From: Nitriliruptoraceae bacterium
GTDB lineage: Bacteria > Actinomycetota > Nitriliruptoria > Nitriliruptorales > Nitriliruptoraceae
Direction: 5' to 3'
DNA: 39,529 nt
Assembly (NCBI GenBank): GCA_020832455.1
Contig: JAFIEQ010000020.1
Coordinates: 1-39,529, forward strand
How positions within the stretch are numbered: position 1 is the first letter of the stretch; each line of letters begins with the position of its first letter. The translations under genes were made by a program, and so were the position numbers. Of this stretch, positions 25,637 to 33,485 are shown in pieces. Under the pieces are notes generated by a model. The model searched no databases. It had not been told where the DNA came from and saw only the letters and a list, made by a program, of their open reading frames with translations.

Positions 25637-28327
25637 TCACCGGGCCTCGACACCCGATAGCTGCATCTCGAGGATCGCCCTGATCGTCGCTCGCTTCGCC
25701 TCGAGCTCCTGCTCTTCCTCCGGGAGGGCCTCCTCGATCTTCCTGAGCTTGTAGACCTTCTCGGCCCTCTCGGTCTGCCTGGCCTTCTCGGCCTTCTCGG
25801 CCTCCTTGGCCTGCCTGTCCGCCCTCGCCTTGCTGGTCCCCTTGCTCTTGGTGTGCTTCTTGTCCTTCGCGGAGGCCCCCGACGTCGCGACCCCCGACGT
25901 CGCCGAAGCCCCGGACGCCGCGGCCCCCGACGTCGCGGCCCCGGGATCGGGGGTATCCGTCGCCAGCGTCTTGACGTCCTCCTGCAGCGTCGCGACGGCC
26001 TCCTTCAGCTCGCTGACGCGCCTCGCCCGCACGTTGAACCGTCTCAGATCGGCGTCGTCGATCTTCGCGAAGTGGCCGGCGAGGTTGGTCTCCGCGATGA
26101 CGTGCAGCATCTTGCAGGCGCGCTCGAAGACCCCATCGTCCGCGCTCTCCAGGCTCGCGAGGAAGTCCCCGACCTTTCGCGCGGACCGGTGCGTGAGCCT
26201 CTTGATCGCGTCTTTCCGGTCCGCCTTCGATGGCTGATCGAAGTCCTTGGTATCGAGGGCCTTGGCAGCGTCCTCCGGCGTCGCTTCCACGGCCTTGAGC
26301 AGCTTCTTGCGTGCCTGCTCGGCGCTGCCGCCCAAGCCCCCGTCCAGGAAGACCTTCATCTCCCACCAGAACCCGCGCTTGGTCCTGCCGCCGTAGGCGA
26401 CGAGGTCCTTGACCTTCGCCACCTCGTGCACCGTCTTCTTGAGTTTCACCTTCGACTTGGTCTGCACGTACGCGAAGCTGGCCAGCTGGAGTACCTTCCC
26501 CGCGATCAAGGTCGCCGGGTCGCCCGCGCCGGTTCCACCCGCGTCGAGTCCCTTCCCCACCGCATCGAGCGCGTTGATCGACCCGCTCTCGGCCTTGCGC
26601 CTGTGGGCCCAGGTGGCGACGTCCCGCAGCTTTGCCGTGCCGGTGTACTGCCGGATCAGCCTGTCGCTGGGGAGGCGCACACCGGTGGCGGTGACCCGTT
26701 TGCCACTCGTCTCTGCGTCCTCGAGGGCCGCTTCGAACTTCTTTCGGAAGGGCGTGCCGCTCCCGAACTCCTTCTCGTTCTTCTCGAGGAAATGACGGAA
26801 GAAGTCGTCCGCATTCGGCGTCATTCCCTTCGTTCTCCGGAGATCCGACTCCAACTTCTCGTAGCGCTCGAGATCGCCCGACTTCAACGTCGACCCGGCC
26901 TGCCGGATCCTGTGATCCAAGCGGCCCCAATCCTTCACCGGGGCGTGCTTGCGCGCCTCCTTCGCGTCGAGGTAGGCCTTGCGATCGGTCAGGAACTGAT
27001 CGAACCGCTCCTTACGCAGCTTCCTGGGGAGGTAGTGGTCGGCCTCGTGCTTCAAGGCCTTGGCCTGCGTCCCCAGCCTCGATGCCGCGACCGAGTCCTC
27101 GACGGTGAGCTCGGTCGACCTGGCGCTCTCCAACGCCAGCACCACGGCACCGAAGGCCGATTGACCGGCCGAGAACGGCTTGTTCGACGCAGGAACCTGG
27201 CCCCCTGCGATCCCCACGCCACCAGCGACCGCGTTGGCCAGCCCCAACACGATGTCGATGCATCCGCTCCAGATCTGCTGCCAGCCCAGGTTCCGTTCCA
27301 GCGAATCGCCGTCGGGACCCTTGGCCAGCCCGACGTTCGCCACGCCCGTCCGGACCTGCGACGCCCCCGACGCGAGCTGCGTGCCCCCCGACGCGATCCC
27401 CACCGCACCGAGGCCCGCCGAAGCGCCGGGTCCGCTCGTGAAATCCGTCGCATCCTTGAAGGACACGCCGGTCGTCGCCGAGACGCCGCCCGCATGGAAG
27501 GTCCCGGCCGCACCGGTCAGATCGTCGACCGAGCCCACCAGCGTCCCGATGCGTTGCAGGACCCTGTCGAGCTGATCAGTGCCCTCGTCCCCCTCCTCCT
27601 CGAACACGCCCAACATGGTCAGGAGCCCATCCAAGTGCCGCTGGACGTGGGTGGGGTTGCCGCCCTGCTGGACCACGTGGGTCAGTTCGTGCGCGAGCAG
27701 CCGCTGCCCGGCAGGTGTCTCCGGATCGAACTCCCCACGTCCCATGAAGATCGACGAGCCGTACGTGAACGCGCGGGCACCCAAGCTCGTCGTCAGCTGG
27801 TCGGCGGCCGGGCCCGTGTGGATCCTGACGGCACCGAAGTCGGCATCGAAGGCGGACTCCATCCGCCGCCGCACCTGCGGCTCGAGCGGCTGCCCTCCGG
27901 ACGCCGATCGCAGCGCACCCTCCACCTCGGGGGCGGCGATCCCACCACCCTCGCCCACGGTGCCGGTGCTCACCCGACGGATCGCCGGTGCGGCACCACC
28001 CGTCACCGCGGGTGTCGTCGCCGCGTCGTCGTGCGCCGTGCCGGGACCGTCCGAACCGCCGCTGCCGCCGGCACGGGGATCGTCGGGTGCGGCAGCGATC
28101 CGGGCGACGACCGCGTCCGCGACCCGATCCGCCTCGAGCTCGTAGTGGTCAGCGGCCGCGCCGACACGCAGTTCGGCCTGCACCCTCGCCACACGAGCAC
28201 GGTCCGTTCCCCTGGGTGCCTTCGTCTCGCCGGAGCGCCCACCCCCGCTGCGCTGACCGCGGGGCGAGGTCCGCCCCTGGTTCGTGTGAAGCCCGATGAA
28301 CGCCCCGTCCCCGTCTACACCGGCCAC
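25637..28327 (-). CDS. eCIS-core (DUF4157) protein, candidate cargo, paralogue 1
   Basis: A ~896-aa protein. Residues about 45-230 form the DUF4157/eCIS-core domain, including YELEADRVA, RMESAFDADFGAVRIHTG and the metallopeptidase-like HELTHVVQQGG with HELTH at 213-217. Domain proteins of this type are encoded in extracellular contractile injection systems and are thought to be cargo or cargo-linked. The remaining ~650 residues are homologous to the two neighbouring large proteins (NLGWQQIWSG, KHEADHYL, HRRKAES, YGGRTKRGF, AETNLAG). Unique to this copy is a Ser/Gly/Ala then Lys/Glu-rich insert just before the C-terminus, which ends MQLSGVEAR. Start uncertain: GTG 28327 is 24 bp after a good promoter but has no ribosome binding site. 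Confidence 0.82.
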   Translation of the reverse strand: MAGVDGDGAFIGLHTNQGRTSPRGQRSGGGRSGETKAPRGTDRARVARVQAELRVGAAADHYELEADRVADAVVARIAAAPDDPRAGGSGGSDGPGTAHDDAATTPAVTGGAAPAIRRVSTGTVGEGGGIAAPEVEGALRSASGGQPLEPQVRRRMESAFDADFGAVRIHTGPAADQLTTSLGARAFTYGSSIFMGRGEFDPETPAGQRLLAHELTHVVQQGGNPTHVQRHLDGLLTMLGVFEEEGDEGTDQLDRVLQRIGTLVGSVDDLTGAAGTFHAGGVSATTGVSFKDATDFTSGPGASAGLGAVGIASGGTQLASGASQVRTGVANVGLAKGPDGDSLERNLGWQQIWSGCIDIVLGLANAVAGGVGIAGGQVPASNKPFSAGQSAFGAVVLALESARSTELTVEDSVAASRLGTQAKALKHEADHYLPRKLRKERFDQFLTDRKAYLDAKEARKHAPVKDWGRLDHRIRQAGSTLKSGDLERYEKLESDLRRTKGMTPNADDFFRHFLEKNEKEFGSGTPFRKKFEAALEDAETSGKRVTATGVRLPSDRLIRQYTGTAKLRDVATWAHRRKAESGSINALDAVGKGLDAGGTGAGDPATLIAGKVLQLASFAYVQTKSKVKLKKTVHEVAKVKDLVAYGGRTKRGFWWEMKVFLDGGLGGSAEQARKKLLKAVEATPEDAAKALDTKDFDQPSKADRKDAIKRLTHRSARKVGDFLASLESADDGVFERACKMLHVIAETNLAGHFAKIDDADLRRFNVRARRVSELKEAVATLQEDVKTLATDTPDPGAATSGAAASGASATSGVATSGASAKDKKHTKSKGTSKARADRQAKEAEKAEKARQTERAEKVYKLRKIEEALPEEEQELEAKRATIRAILEMQLSGVEAR

Positions 28328-28350
28328 CAGTGGGATGTCCGACGACGCGG

Positions 28351-28379
28351 ACCGTACCGACCGGGGTTGCGCGCGACAA
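28351..28379 (-). promoter_or_regulatory. Promoter of eCIS-core paralogue 1 (TTGTCG-N17-TACGGT)
   Basis: Read on the minus strand, TTGTCG (28379-28374) and TACGGT (28356-28351) are 17 bp apart, ideal for a housekeeping-type promoter. The -35 sits in CGACAAGGGTCG (plus-strand reading, 28374-28385). The identical arrangement precedes paralogue 3 at 33272-33300, including the flanking CGACCC and the CCG after the -10. Conservation of both elements with unrelated spacers supports function. Confidence 0.75.
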
Positions 28380-28396
28380 GGGTCGACCCGGTGACG

Positions 28397-28416
28397 GCCC
28401 CGGCACCGACCGGGGC
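28397..28416 (-). terminator. Hairpin after paralogue 2
   Basis: GCCCCGG (28397-28403) and CCGGGGC (28410-28416) form a perfect 7-bp stem with a 6-base loop, 60 bp past the stop codon of paralogue 2 and just before the promoter of paralogue 1. It could separate the two transcripts. There is no T-tract. Confidence 0.4.
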
Positions 28417-28476
28417 GCCACCGGCTGCCCGACCCGCGACGGACGCGCACCGTGAGGCCCCGCGTCCGACCAGCGG

Positions 28477-30303
28477 TCAGCCCCCGATACCCGACAGCTG
28501 CTTGCTGACGATGCCCTCGATCGCCTTGGTCATGGTCTTGTGCTTCTTGGCCTCGTCCTCGGACGCGCCCCCGCTGGCCACGAGTTGTGACAGACGGCGG
28601 TACTCGACGATGTCGGCGTCCTTCACGCGGGCGATCGCGCCGGCGAGGTTCGTCTCCGCCACGACGTGGAGGATCGCACCGGCGCGGTGGAACACCTGAT
28701 CGTTCGTGCTCCCGAGGCACCGCACGAAGTCCGCGGTGCGTCGCTTCGCCTGGATGGTGAGCATCTTGACCAGTCGTGCGATGTCCTTCGGTGACTTGTT
28801 CGTCAGGTCCACACGCTTGCTGTTGCCGGCGGCCTGCCCGCCGGAGGTGATCGCGTCACGGACCTTGTCCTGTGACCCGGAGACGTCACTGCCGAAGAAG
28901 ACCTTCGCGCCCCACAAGAAGCCCCGATCCGACTTCCCGCCGTAGCTGAGTTCGTTCTTCGCCTTGCGCAGCTTGTGGACCCGACGCGCGTGCTTGGTCT
29001 TCTCCTTGAGCGCCTTGTAGGCCCCCGACAGCCCCTTGATCAGCTTGCCCGTCGCCTTGGTCGCACCCAGGTCGCCCCCCGCGGTGAAGGTCCCCGTGGC
29101 GTCCAGCGCGTGGCCGACTGCCTCGACGCTGTTGACGGTGGCGGTCTCCGCCTTGCGCCGGTGACCGAACTTGGCGAACTTCTTCAGGCTGCGCGCGTCG
29201 TCGTAGGTCGCCGTGGACGTCGCGGTCCCCTCGGCGACCGCCTTGTCGTAGGCATCCCGGTGCTTCGTTCCCTTACCGAACTCCTTGATGTTCCCGGTCT
29301 TCAGGTGGTCGAGCAGCGCGTCGACGGTCAACGCACTGCCCTGCTTCTCCAGGTCGAAGTACGCCTGCTCGTAGCGCTCGATGTCGCCGGACTTGAAGCC
29401 GGCCCTGAGCTTCATCGTCCGTGCCTTCGCGCGAACGAAGTCCCAGCCGGATGCGCTGTCGCGTTCGTCGCGCGCTTGCTTGTAGGCCTCGAACTGTTCC
29501 ATGAACTGCGTGAGGCGTGCCACCCGGACGTCGTCGGCGAGGTGGTGATCCGCCTCGTGCTTGGCCTTGTTCCCCTGCCGCCGCAGTTTCTCGGCAGCGA
29601 CGGCGTCCTCGATCCCCTTCTTGCCCTTCAGCGCCGCCTGGGTGTAGTTGGCGGCGACGTCGATACCCGGGATGTTCTGCGCACCGAACTCCTTGGCGAG
29701 GCTGGCGACCGACGTCGACGTCCCGAAGCCGCCACCCACGAACCCGGTGATCCCGTCCTCGATCTGCTGCGCACCGAGGTTGAGGTCGAGCGAGCCGTGC
29801 TCCGCCTTACGGGCCCGGTGGACGCGACTGCTGCCCTTGCCGATCCCGACGACGCCCTTGATCGAGCCCTGGACCCCGCCGGCGACACCGAACGCTCCGG
29901 ACGCCACGGAGATCGACGAGATGTCACCGACGGTGTTCACGGCCGACGCGGCGACCCCCGAGCCGATCCCATCGAGCTGTTGGATCACCGAGGCGAGGCC
30001 GATGAAGGTGTCCGGGATGTCGACCGCCCCCAGCAGCTCGGAGAGGCCCTTGTCCGCCCCGCCGACCGCGGCCTTCGCGACCTTCCCCGCACTCGGGCGG
30101 GCCGGTACGGGCGGGCCTGCTGCCAGGCGGGTCGCGACCGTAGGGGCGACCGGCTGGGCCGCAGACCCGCCGGCGCCGCGTCCTGCGCCGATCGTCACCC
30201 TGGGTGGGGCCGTACGTGCCGGATCCTGGGCGATCCTGGCGCCGCCGATCAGTGCCCCACGGCGCTTTCGGGGCTGACCCGGAACCATGTCGTAGCTGCT
30301 CAC
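28477..30303 (-). CDS. Paralogue 2: candidate eCIS cargo lacking the eCIS-core domain
   Basis: A 608-aa protein. It has no HExxH or other part of DUF4157; instead it opens with a basic segment (GQPRKRRG) and a Gly/Ala/Pro-rich, probably flexible linker (residues about 20-75). From about residue 98 onward it aligns with paralogues 1 and 3: TFIGLASVIQQLDGIG, SLDLNLGAQQIEDG, KAKHEADHHL, FKSGDIERYE, GHRRKAET, AKNELSYGGKSDRGF and ILHVVAETNLAGA, ending KQLSGIGG. The GTG start at 30303 has a strong AGGAGG 6 bases upstream, which fixes the start and shows the absence of DUF4157 is real. It follows the chaperone-like gene by 29 bp. Confidence 0.82.
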   Translation of the reverse strand: MSSYDMVPGQPRKRRGALIGGARIAQDPARTAPPRVTIGAGRGAGGSAAQPVAPTVATRLAAGPPVPARPSAGKVAKAAVGGADKGLSELLGAVDIPDTFIGLASVIQQLDGIGSGVAASAVNTVGDISSISVASGAFGVAGGVQGSIKGVVGIGKGSSRVHRARKAEHGSLDLNLGAQQIEDGITGFVGGGFGTSTSVASLAKEFGAQNIPGIDVAANYTQAALKGKKGIEDAVAAEKLRRQGNKAKHEADHHLADDVRVARLTQFMEQFEAYKQARDERDSASGWDFVRAKARTMKLRAGFKSGDIERYEQAYFDLEKQGSALTVDALLDHLKTGNIKEFGKGTKHRDAYDKAVAEGTATSTATYDDARSLKKFAKFGHRRKAETATVNSVEAVGHALDATGTFTAGGDLGATKATGKLIKGLSGAYKALKEKTKHARRVHKLRKAKNELSYGGKSDRGFLWGAKVFFGSDVSGSQDKVRDAITSGGQAAGNSKRVDLTNKSPKDIARLVKMLTIQAKRRTADFVRCLGSTNDQVFHRAGAILHVVAETNLAGAIARVKDADIVEYRRLSQLVASGGASEDEAKKHKTMTKAIEGIVSKQLSGIGG

Positions 30304-30332
30304 GACCGACCTCCTGCCTGCCGATCCGGCAG

Positions 30333-30818
30333 CTAGTCCTCGTCCTCGACGGCCGCGACCGCGTCCGCCGGTGTCGTAGCTCCCCGGGCGACGTCCAGGA
30401 TCGCGTCGAGGTAGGTGTCCATGGCCTGCCCGTTCAGGCCCACCATCGACTCGACGATCCGGTCGAGCTGCGCGGTGTCGAACGCACCGTCCGCCGGTCC
30501 ACCGAGATCCAGGGAGGTCCGACACCGGCACTCCCCATCGGAGACGTCCAGCTCGAAGCACGGGCCCAACATGCCGAAGTTGATCCGCGCCAGCAGCTCG
30601 GTGATCGCCGGGAAGGTGTCCTCCGGCAGGTCGATGGGCAGCACGGAGTAGACCTGGGCCCGGCCCTCGGACTCGTTGACGACTCCGACGACGACCCAGG
30701 AAGCATCCTCGACCGCGTGACCGATCAGGTGCGTGTCGTCGCCGGACGCCTCGGACTCGACCTCCAACCCGCGGCGGGTGAACGCTGCAGCGACTGCGTC
30801 GGTCAGGACGGTGCTCAT
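30333..30818 (-). CDS. YbjN / type III chaperone-like protein
   Basis: A 161-aa acidic protein resembling the YbjN and T3SS-chaperone (CesT-like) fold. It has an N-terminal helix (TDAVAAAFTRRGLEVE), a five-strand sheet containing WVVVGVVNES, QVYSVLPIDL and CFELDVSDGECRCRTSLDLGG, helix DTFPAITELLARINFGML, and a final helical region with LDRIVESMVGL. Such proteins bind client proteins, often secretion substrates. Its ATG directly abuts the TAG stop of paralogue 3 (TAGATG), with GGAGG inside that gene's end, so synthesis is tied to the preceding gene. Its position between two candidate cargo genes suggests it is their chaperone; this is inference. Confidence 0.75.
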   Translation of the reverse strand: MSTVLTDAVAAAFTRRGLEVESEASGDDTHLIGHAVEDASWVVVGVVNESEGRAQVYSVLPIDLPEDTFPAITELLARINFGMLGPCFELDVSDGECRCRTSLDLGGPADGAFDTAQLDRIVESMVGLNGQAMDTYLDAILDVARGATTPADAVAAVEDED

Positions 30819-33212
30819 CTAGCCTCCGATACCGGAGAGCTGCTTCTCGAACAGGCTCTCGATGGTGGTCTTCTGTTGCTCGTAGCGCGTCTTGTCCGCC
30901 TTCGTGGCGCTGCCGTCTGCGACCTTCTGCGCGAGGACCCGGAACTTATCCAGGTCCTCGTCCTTGATCCTGGCCAGCGCGCCGGCGAGGTTGGTCTCCG
31001 CGATGACGTGCAGGATCGCGGACGCTCGGTGGAACACCGCGTCGTTGCGGCTGCCCAGGCAGCGCACCAGGTCGGCGACCTTACGCTTGGCCTGGATGGT
31101 CAGCATCTTGATCAGCCGTGCCTTGTCCTTCGCGGACTTGCCGTCCAGGTTGACGCCCTTGGTGGTCGTCTTGACCTTGAGCTCGCCTGACTTCGACCGC
31201 TTGATGCCGTAGCTGGTCTCGGTCCCACCCTTGATGGCGGTCACCACCTTCTCCTGCGACCCGGACACGTTGCCGCCGAAGAACTGCTTCAGCCCCCAAC
31301 CGATGCCGCGCTCCTTCTCGCCACCGTAGGACACCTCGTTCTTGGCGAGACGGAGCTTGTGGACCCGTCGGGCCCGCTTGACCAGCGACTTGACCCCCTT
31401 GTAGGCGGCGGCCCCGGCCTTGAGGACCTTCCCGCTCGTCTTGGTGGCACCGAAGTCCCCCCCGGCGGTGAAGGTCCCCGCCCCGTCCAGGGCGTGCCCG
31501 GCCGCCTCGATGCTGTTGATCGTGGCCGACTCCGCCTTGCGCCGCTGGCCGAACTTCGCGATCTTCTTGAGGCTGCGAGCGTCGGTGTAGTCGGCGGACC
31601 CGACCTGCTTGCCCTCGGCCACCCGCTGCTCGTAGCTCCTGCGGAACTCGCTGCCCTTGCCGAACTCCTTGATCCCGTGGGCACGGCAGTACTCGAGGAA
31701 CACGAACCGTCCGGGGTTCACCGCCGCCGCGGGCCCGAGCAGGGCCTTGAGCGGGATCCCGGATCCCTCGCGGGTCTTCTCGAACCGCTCGAGATCGCCG
31801 GACTTGAAGCGCGCCTTGCGCTTCAGTTCCGTGGCCTTGGCGCCGACGGCGTCCTGCCACGACGCGTGCTTGCGCGCCTGCTTGGCCGCCAGGTACGCCT
31901 CGTAGTCGACGAGGAAGGCCGCGAAGCGTTCCAGGCGCACGGCGGGCGGGAGCATCCCGTCGGCCTCGTACTTGGCCTTGTTGCTCTGCCCCCGCAGCTT
32001 CTCCGCGGCCACCGAGTCCTCGATCGCCCGCTTGGTCTTGATCGCCGCCTGGTAGAACTCCCCGATGAAGTCGACGGTGAGTTCCGACCCCGCCGCGTTC
32101 GCGATGTCCACGGCCCCGCCGAACGAGTCGAAGGTCCCCCCGAAGACATCGGTGAGACCGGTCTCGATGTTCTGCGCACCGAGGTTGACGTCGAGCGAGC
32201 TGCCGTCTCCGTACTTGCCCCTCATGATGTCGTCGATGCCCCCGGCGTACTCCGCGAAGCCGCCCACCATCGTCTTCAGACCACCGACAGCCGACAGCGC
32301 GCCGAGGGTCCCCTCGACCCCCGGAGCGTCGGCGAAGCTGCTGGCGTCGTCGAAGTCGATGCCCTGACCGACCGCGTTCGACATCTGTTGGATGGTGGCG
32401 GCGAGGTCCACCATCTCACCGGGGACGTCGTCCATGTCCGTCGAGGTCATCAGCTTGTCGAACTTGCCGTCCTGCTCGCGGAACTCCCCGACGAACGTCG
32501 GCCCGATCCACCGTTGGACGTGGGTCGGGGTCCCGCCCTGCTGCACCACGTGGGTCAGCTCGTGGGCCAGCAGCTGCATCCCGTCGCGCGAGGTGGTGTC
32601 GAACTGCCCACCGCCCATGAAGATCGACGAGCCGTAGGTGAAGGCGCGTGCCCCCATGCTCGAGGTCAGCTGCTCGGCGCTCGGGCCCGTGTGGATCCTG
32701 ACGCCGCCGAAGTCGGCCCCGAACGCGGACTCCATCCGCGCGCGTACCTGCGGCTCCAGCGGCTGCCCACCGGACGCCGAACGCACCGCGCCCTCCACCT
32801 CGGGAGCGGCGATCCCGCCGCCCTCGCCCACCGCGCCGGTGCTCACCCGACGGATCGCCGGTGCCGCACCGCCGGACACCACCGGTGTGTGGTCGTGCCC
32901 GCCGGACCCGACGGCATGGTCCGCGGCGCAGGACGAAGCGTGCGCGGCCGACCCACCGGACCCGGGCGCGTGGACACCGGACCCTGAGTTGCCGGTGGGC
33001 AGGCCGTCGGCCGCGATCCGGGCGACGACCGCGGCGGCCACCCGATCCGCCTCGAGCTCGTAGGTGTCCGCGGCGGCGCCCACACGCAGCTTCGCCTGCA
33101 CCATCGCCACACCGTCACCACGCGCACCCGCGGCCTCCGGCCTGGCCGTGCGTCGGTTCCCGGTGCGCTGATCTCGGGACGAGGCCCGCTGCTCGCTCGC
33201 TACGTGCCCCAT
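30819..33212 (-). CDS. eCIS-core (DUF4157) protein, candidate cargo, paralogue 3
   Basis: A 797-aa protein. After a polar N-terminus, residues about 40-235 form the DUF4157/eCIS-core domain, nearly the same sequence as in paralogue 1 (YELEADRVA at 51-59; RRVSTGAVGEGGG near 121; HELTH at 217-221). Between them is a Gly/Ser/His-rich linker (about 71-115) that differs from paralogue 1. From about 265 it continues into the shared region (SLDVNLGAQNIETG, KAKYEADG, FKSGDLERFE, GQRRKAES, AKNEVSYGGEKERG, ILHVIAETNLAGA) and ends KQLSGIGG. Unlike the others it carries an insert around MKRSKSGELKVKTTTKG-type sequence near residue 700. ATG 33212 has only a weak ribosome binding site. First gene of the chaperone-containing operon. 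Confidence 0.85.
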   Translation of the reverse strand: MGHVASEQRASSRDQRTGNRRTARPEAAGARGDGVAMVQAKLRVGAAADTYELEADRVAAAVVARIAADGLPTGNSGSGVHAPGSGGSAAHASSCAADHAVGSGGHDHTPVVSGGAAPAIRRVSTGAVGEGGGIAAPEVEGAVRSASGGQPLEPQVRARMESAFGADFGGVRIHTGPSAEQLTSSMGARAFTYGSSIFMGGGQFDTTSRDGMQLLAHELTHVVQQGGTPTHVQRWIGPTFVGEFREQDGKFDKLMTSTDMDDVPGEMVDLAATIQQMSNAVGQGIDFDDASSFADAPGVEGTLGALSAVGGLKTMVGGFAEYAGGIDDIMRGKYGDGSSLDVNLGAQNIETGLTDVFGGTFDSFGGAVDIANAAGSELTVDFIGEFYQAAIKTKRAIEDSVAAEKLRGQSNKAKYEADGMLPPAVRLERFAAFLVDYEAYLAAKQARKHASWQDAVGAKATELKRKARFKSGDLERFEKTREGSGIPLKALLGPAAAVNPGRFVFLEYCRAHGIKEFGKGSEFRRSYEQRVAEGKQVGSADYTDARSLKKIAKFGQRRKAESATINSIEAAGHALDGAGTFTAGGDFGATKTSGKVLKAGAAAYKGVKSLVKRARRVHKLRLAKNEVSYGGEKERGIGWGLKQFFGGNVSGSQEKVVTAIKGGTETSYGIKRSKSGELKVKTTTKGVNLDGKSAKDKARLIKMLTIQAKRKVADLVRCLGSRNDAVFHRASAILHVIAETNLAGALARIKDEDLDKFRVLAQKVADGSATKADKTRYEQQKTTIESLFEKQLSGIGG

Positions 33213-33252
33213 GTCGACGCCCGCTGTCCCCGGTCCAGGTCGGCCGCCTTGA

Positions 33253-33269
33253 GTGACGTCCGGCGTCAC
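33253..33269. promoter_or_regulatory. Operator-like inverted repeat at the start of the cargo transcript
   Basis: GTGACG-TCCGG-CGTCAC is a perfect inverted repeat with 6-bp arms. It lies immediately downstream of the -10 element at 33272-33277 on the minus strand, so it covers the expected transcription start. A repressor bound here would block the paralogue 3-chaperone-paralogue 2 operon. It is absent from the sister promoter at 28351-28379. Confidence 0.5.
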
Positions 33270-33271
33270 GG

Positions 33272-33300
33272 ACCGTAGCCGGGGCACGGAGGCCCGACAA
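33272..33300 (-). promoter_or_regulatory. Promoter of eCIS-core paralogue 3 operon (TTGTCG-N17-TACGGT)
   Basis: On the minus strand TTGTCG (33300-33295) and TACGGT (33277-33272) are 17 bp apart. The surroundings CGACCC before and CCG after match the paralogue 1 promoter, while the 17-bp spacer differs. The expected start is near 33265, giving a leader of about 50 nt before ATG 33212. Confidence 0.75.
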
Positions 33301-33403
33301 GGGTCGGATCCGTGCCACCTCGACGCGCCGAGGCCGATCGCGATCGGACGCACACCGGCCATCGACGTGGCGTGCGAGCTGGGCCAGGGCCCCTGACCGG
33401 GGG

Positions 33404-33432
33404 TTGGCCGGTGGTGGTCATGGTCCTATGGT
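33404..33432 (+). promoter_or_regulatory. Candidate promoter for the AAA+ ATPase operon
   Basis: TTGGCC (33404-33409) and TATGGT (33427-33432) are spaced 17 bp, a fair -35/-10 pair, about 54 bp before ATG 33486. It lies back to back with the minus-strand cargo promoter, 104 bp away. Confidence 0.5.
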
Positions 33433-33485
33433 GCCCGCGCCCGGCCCGCTGGGCGTGGGGTCTTCCGAGGAGCGCGGCACTGGAC

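Noticed and set aside
25637..33212. Prophage or tailocin remnant
   Set aside because: No integrase, portal, terminase, tail tube or sheath gene is present, and the DUF4157/DUF4280/AAA+ set points to eCIS instead.
25637..33212. HELTH proteins as ordinary housekeeping metalloproteases
   Set aside because: The HELTHVVQQGG context with RIHTG and YELEAD belongs to DUF4157/eCIS-core, not to thermolysin- or FtsH-like proteases.
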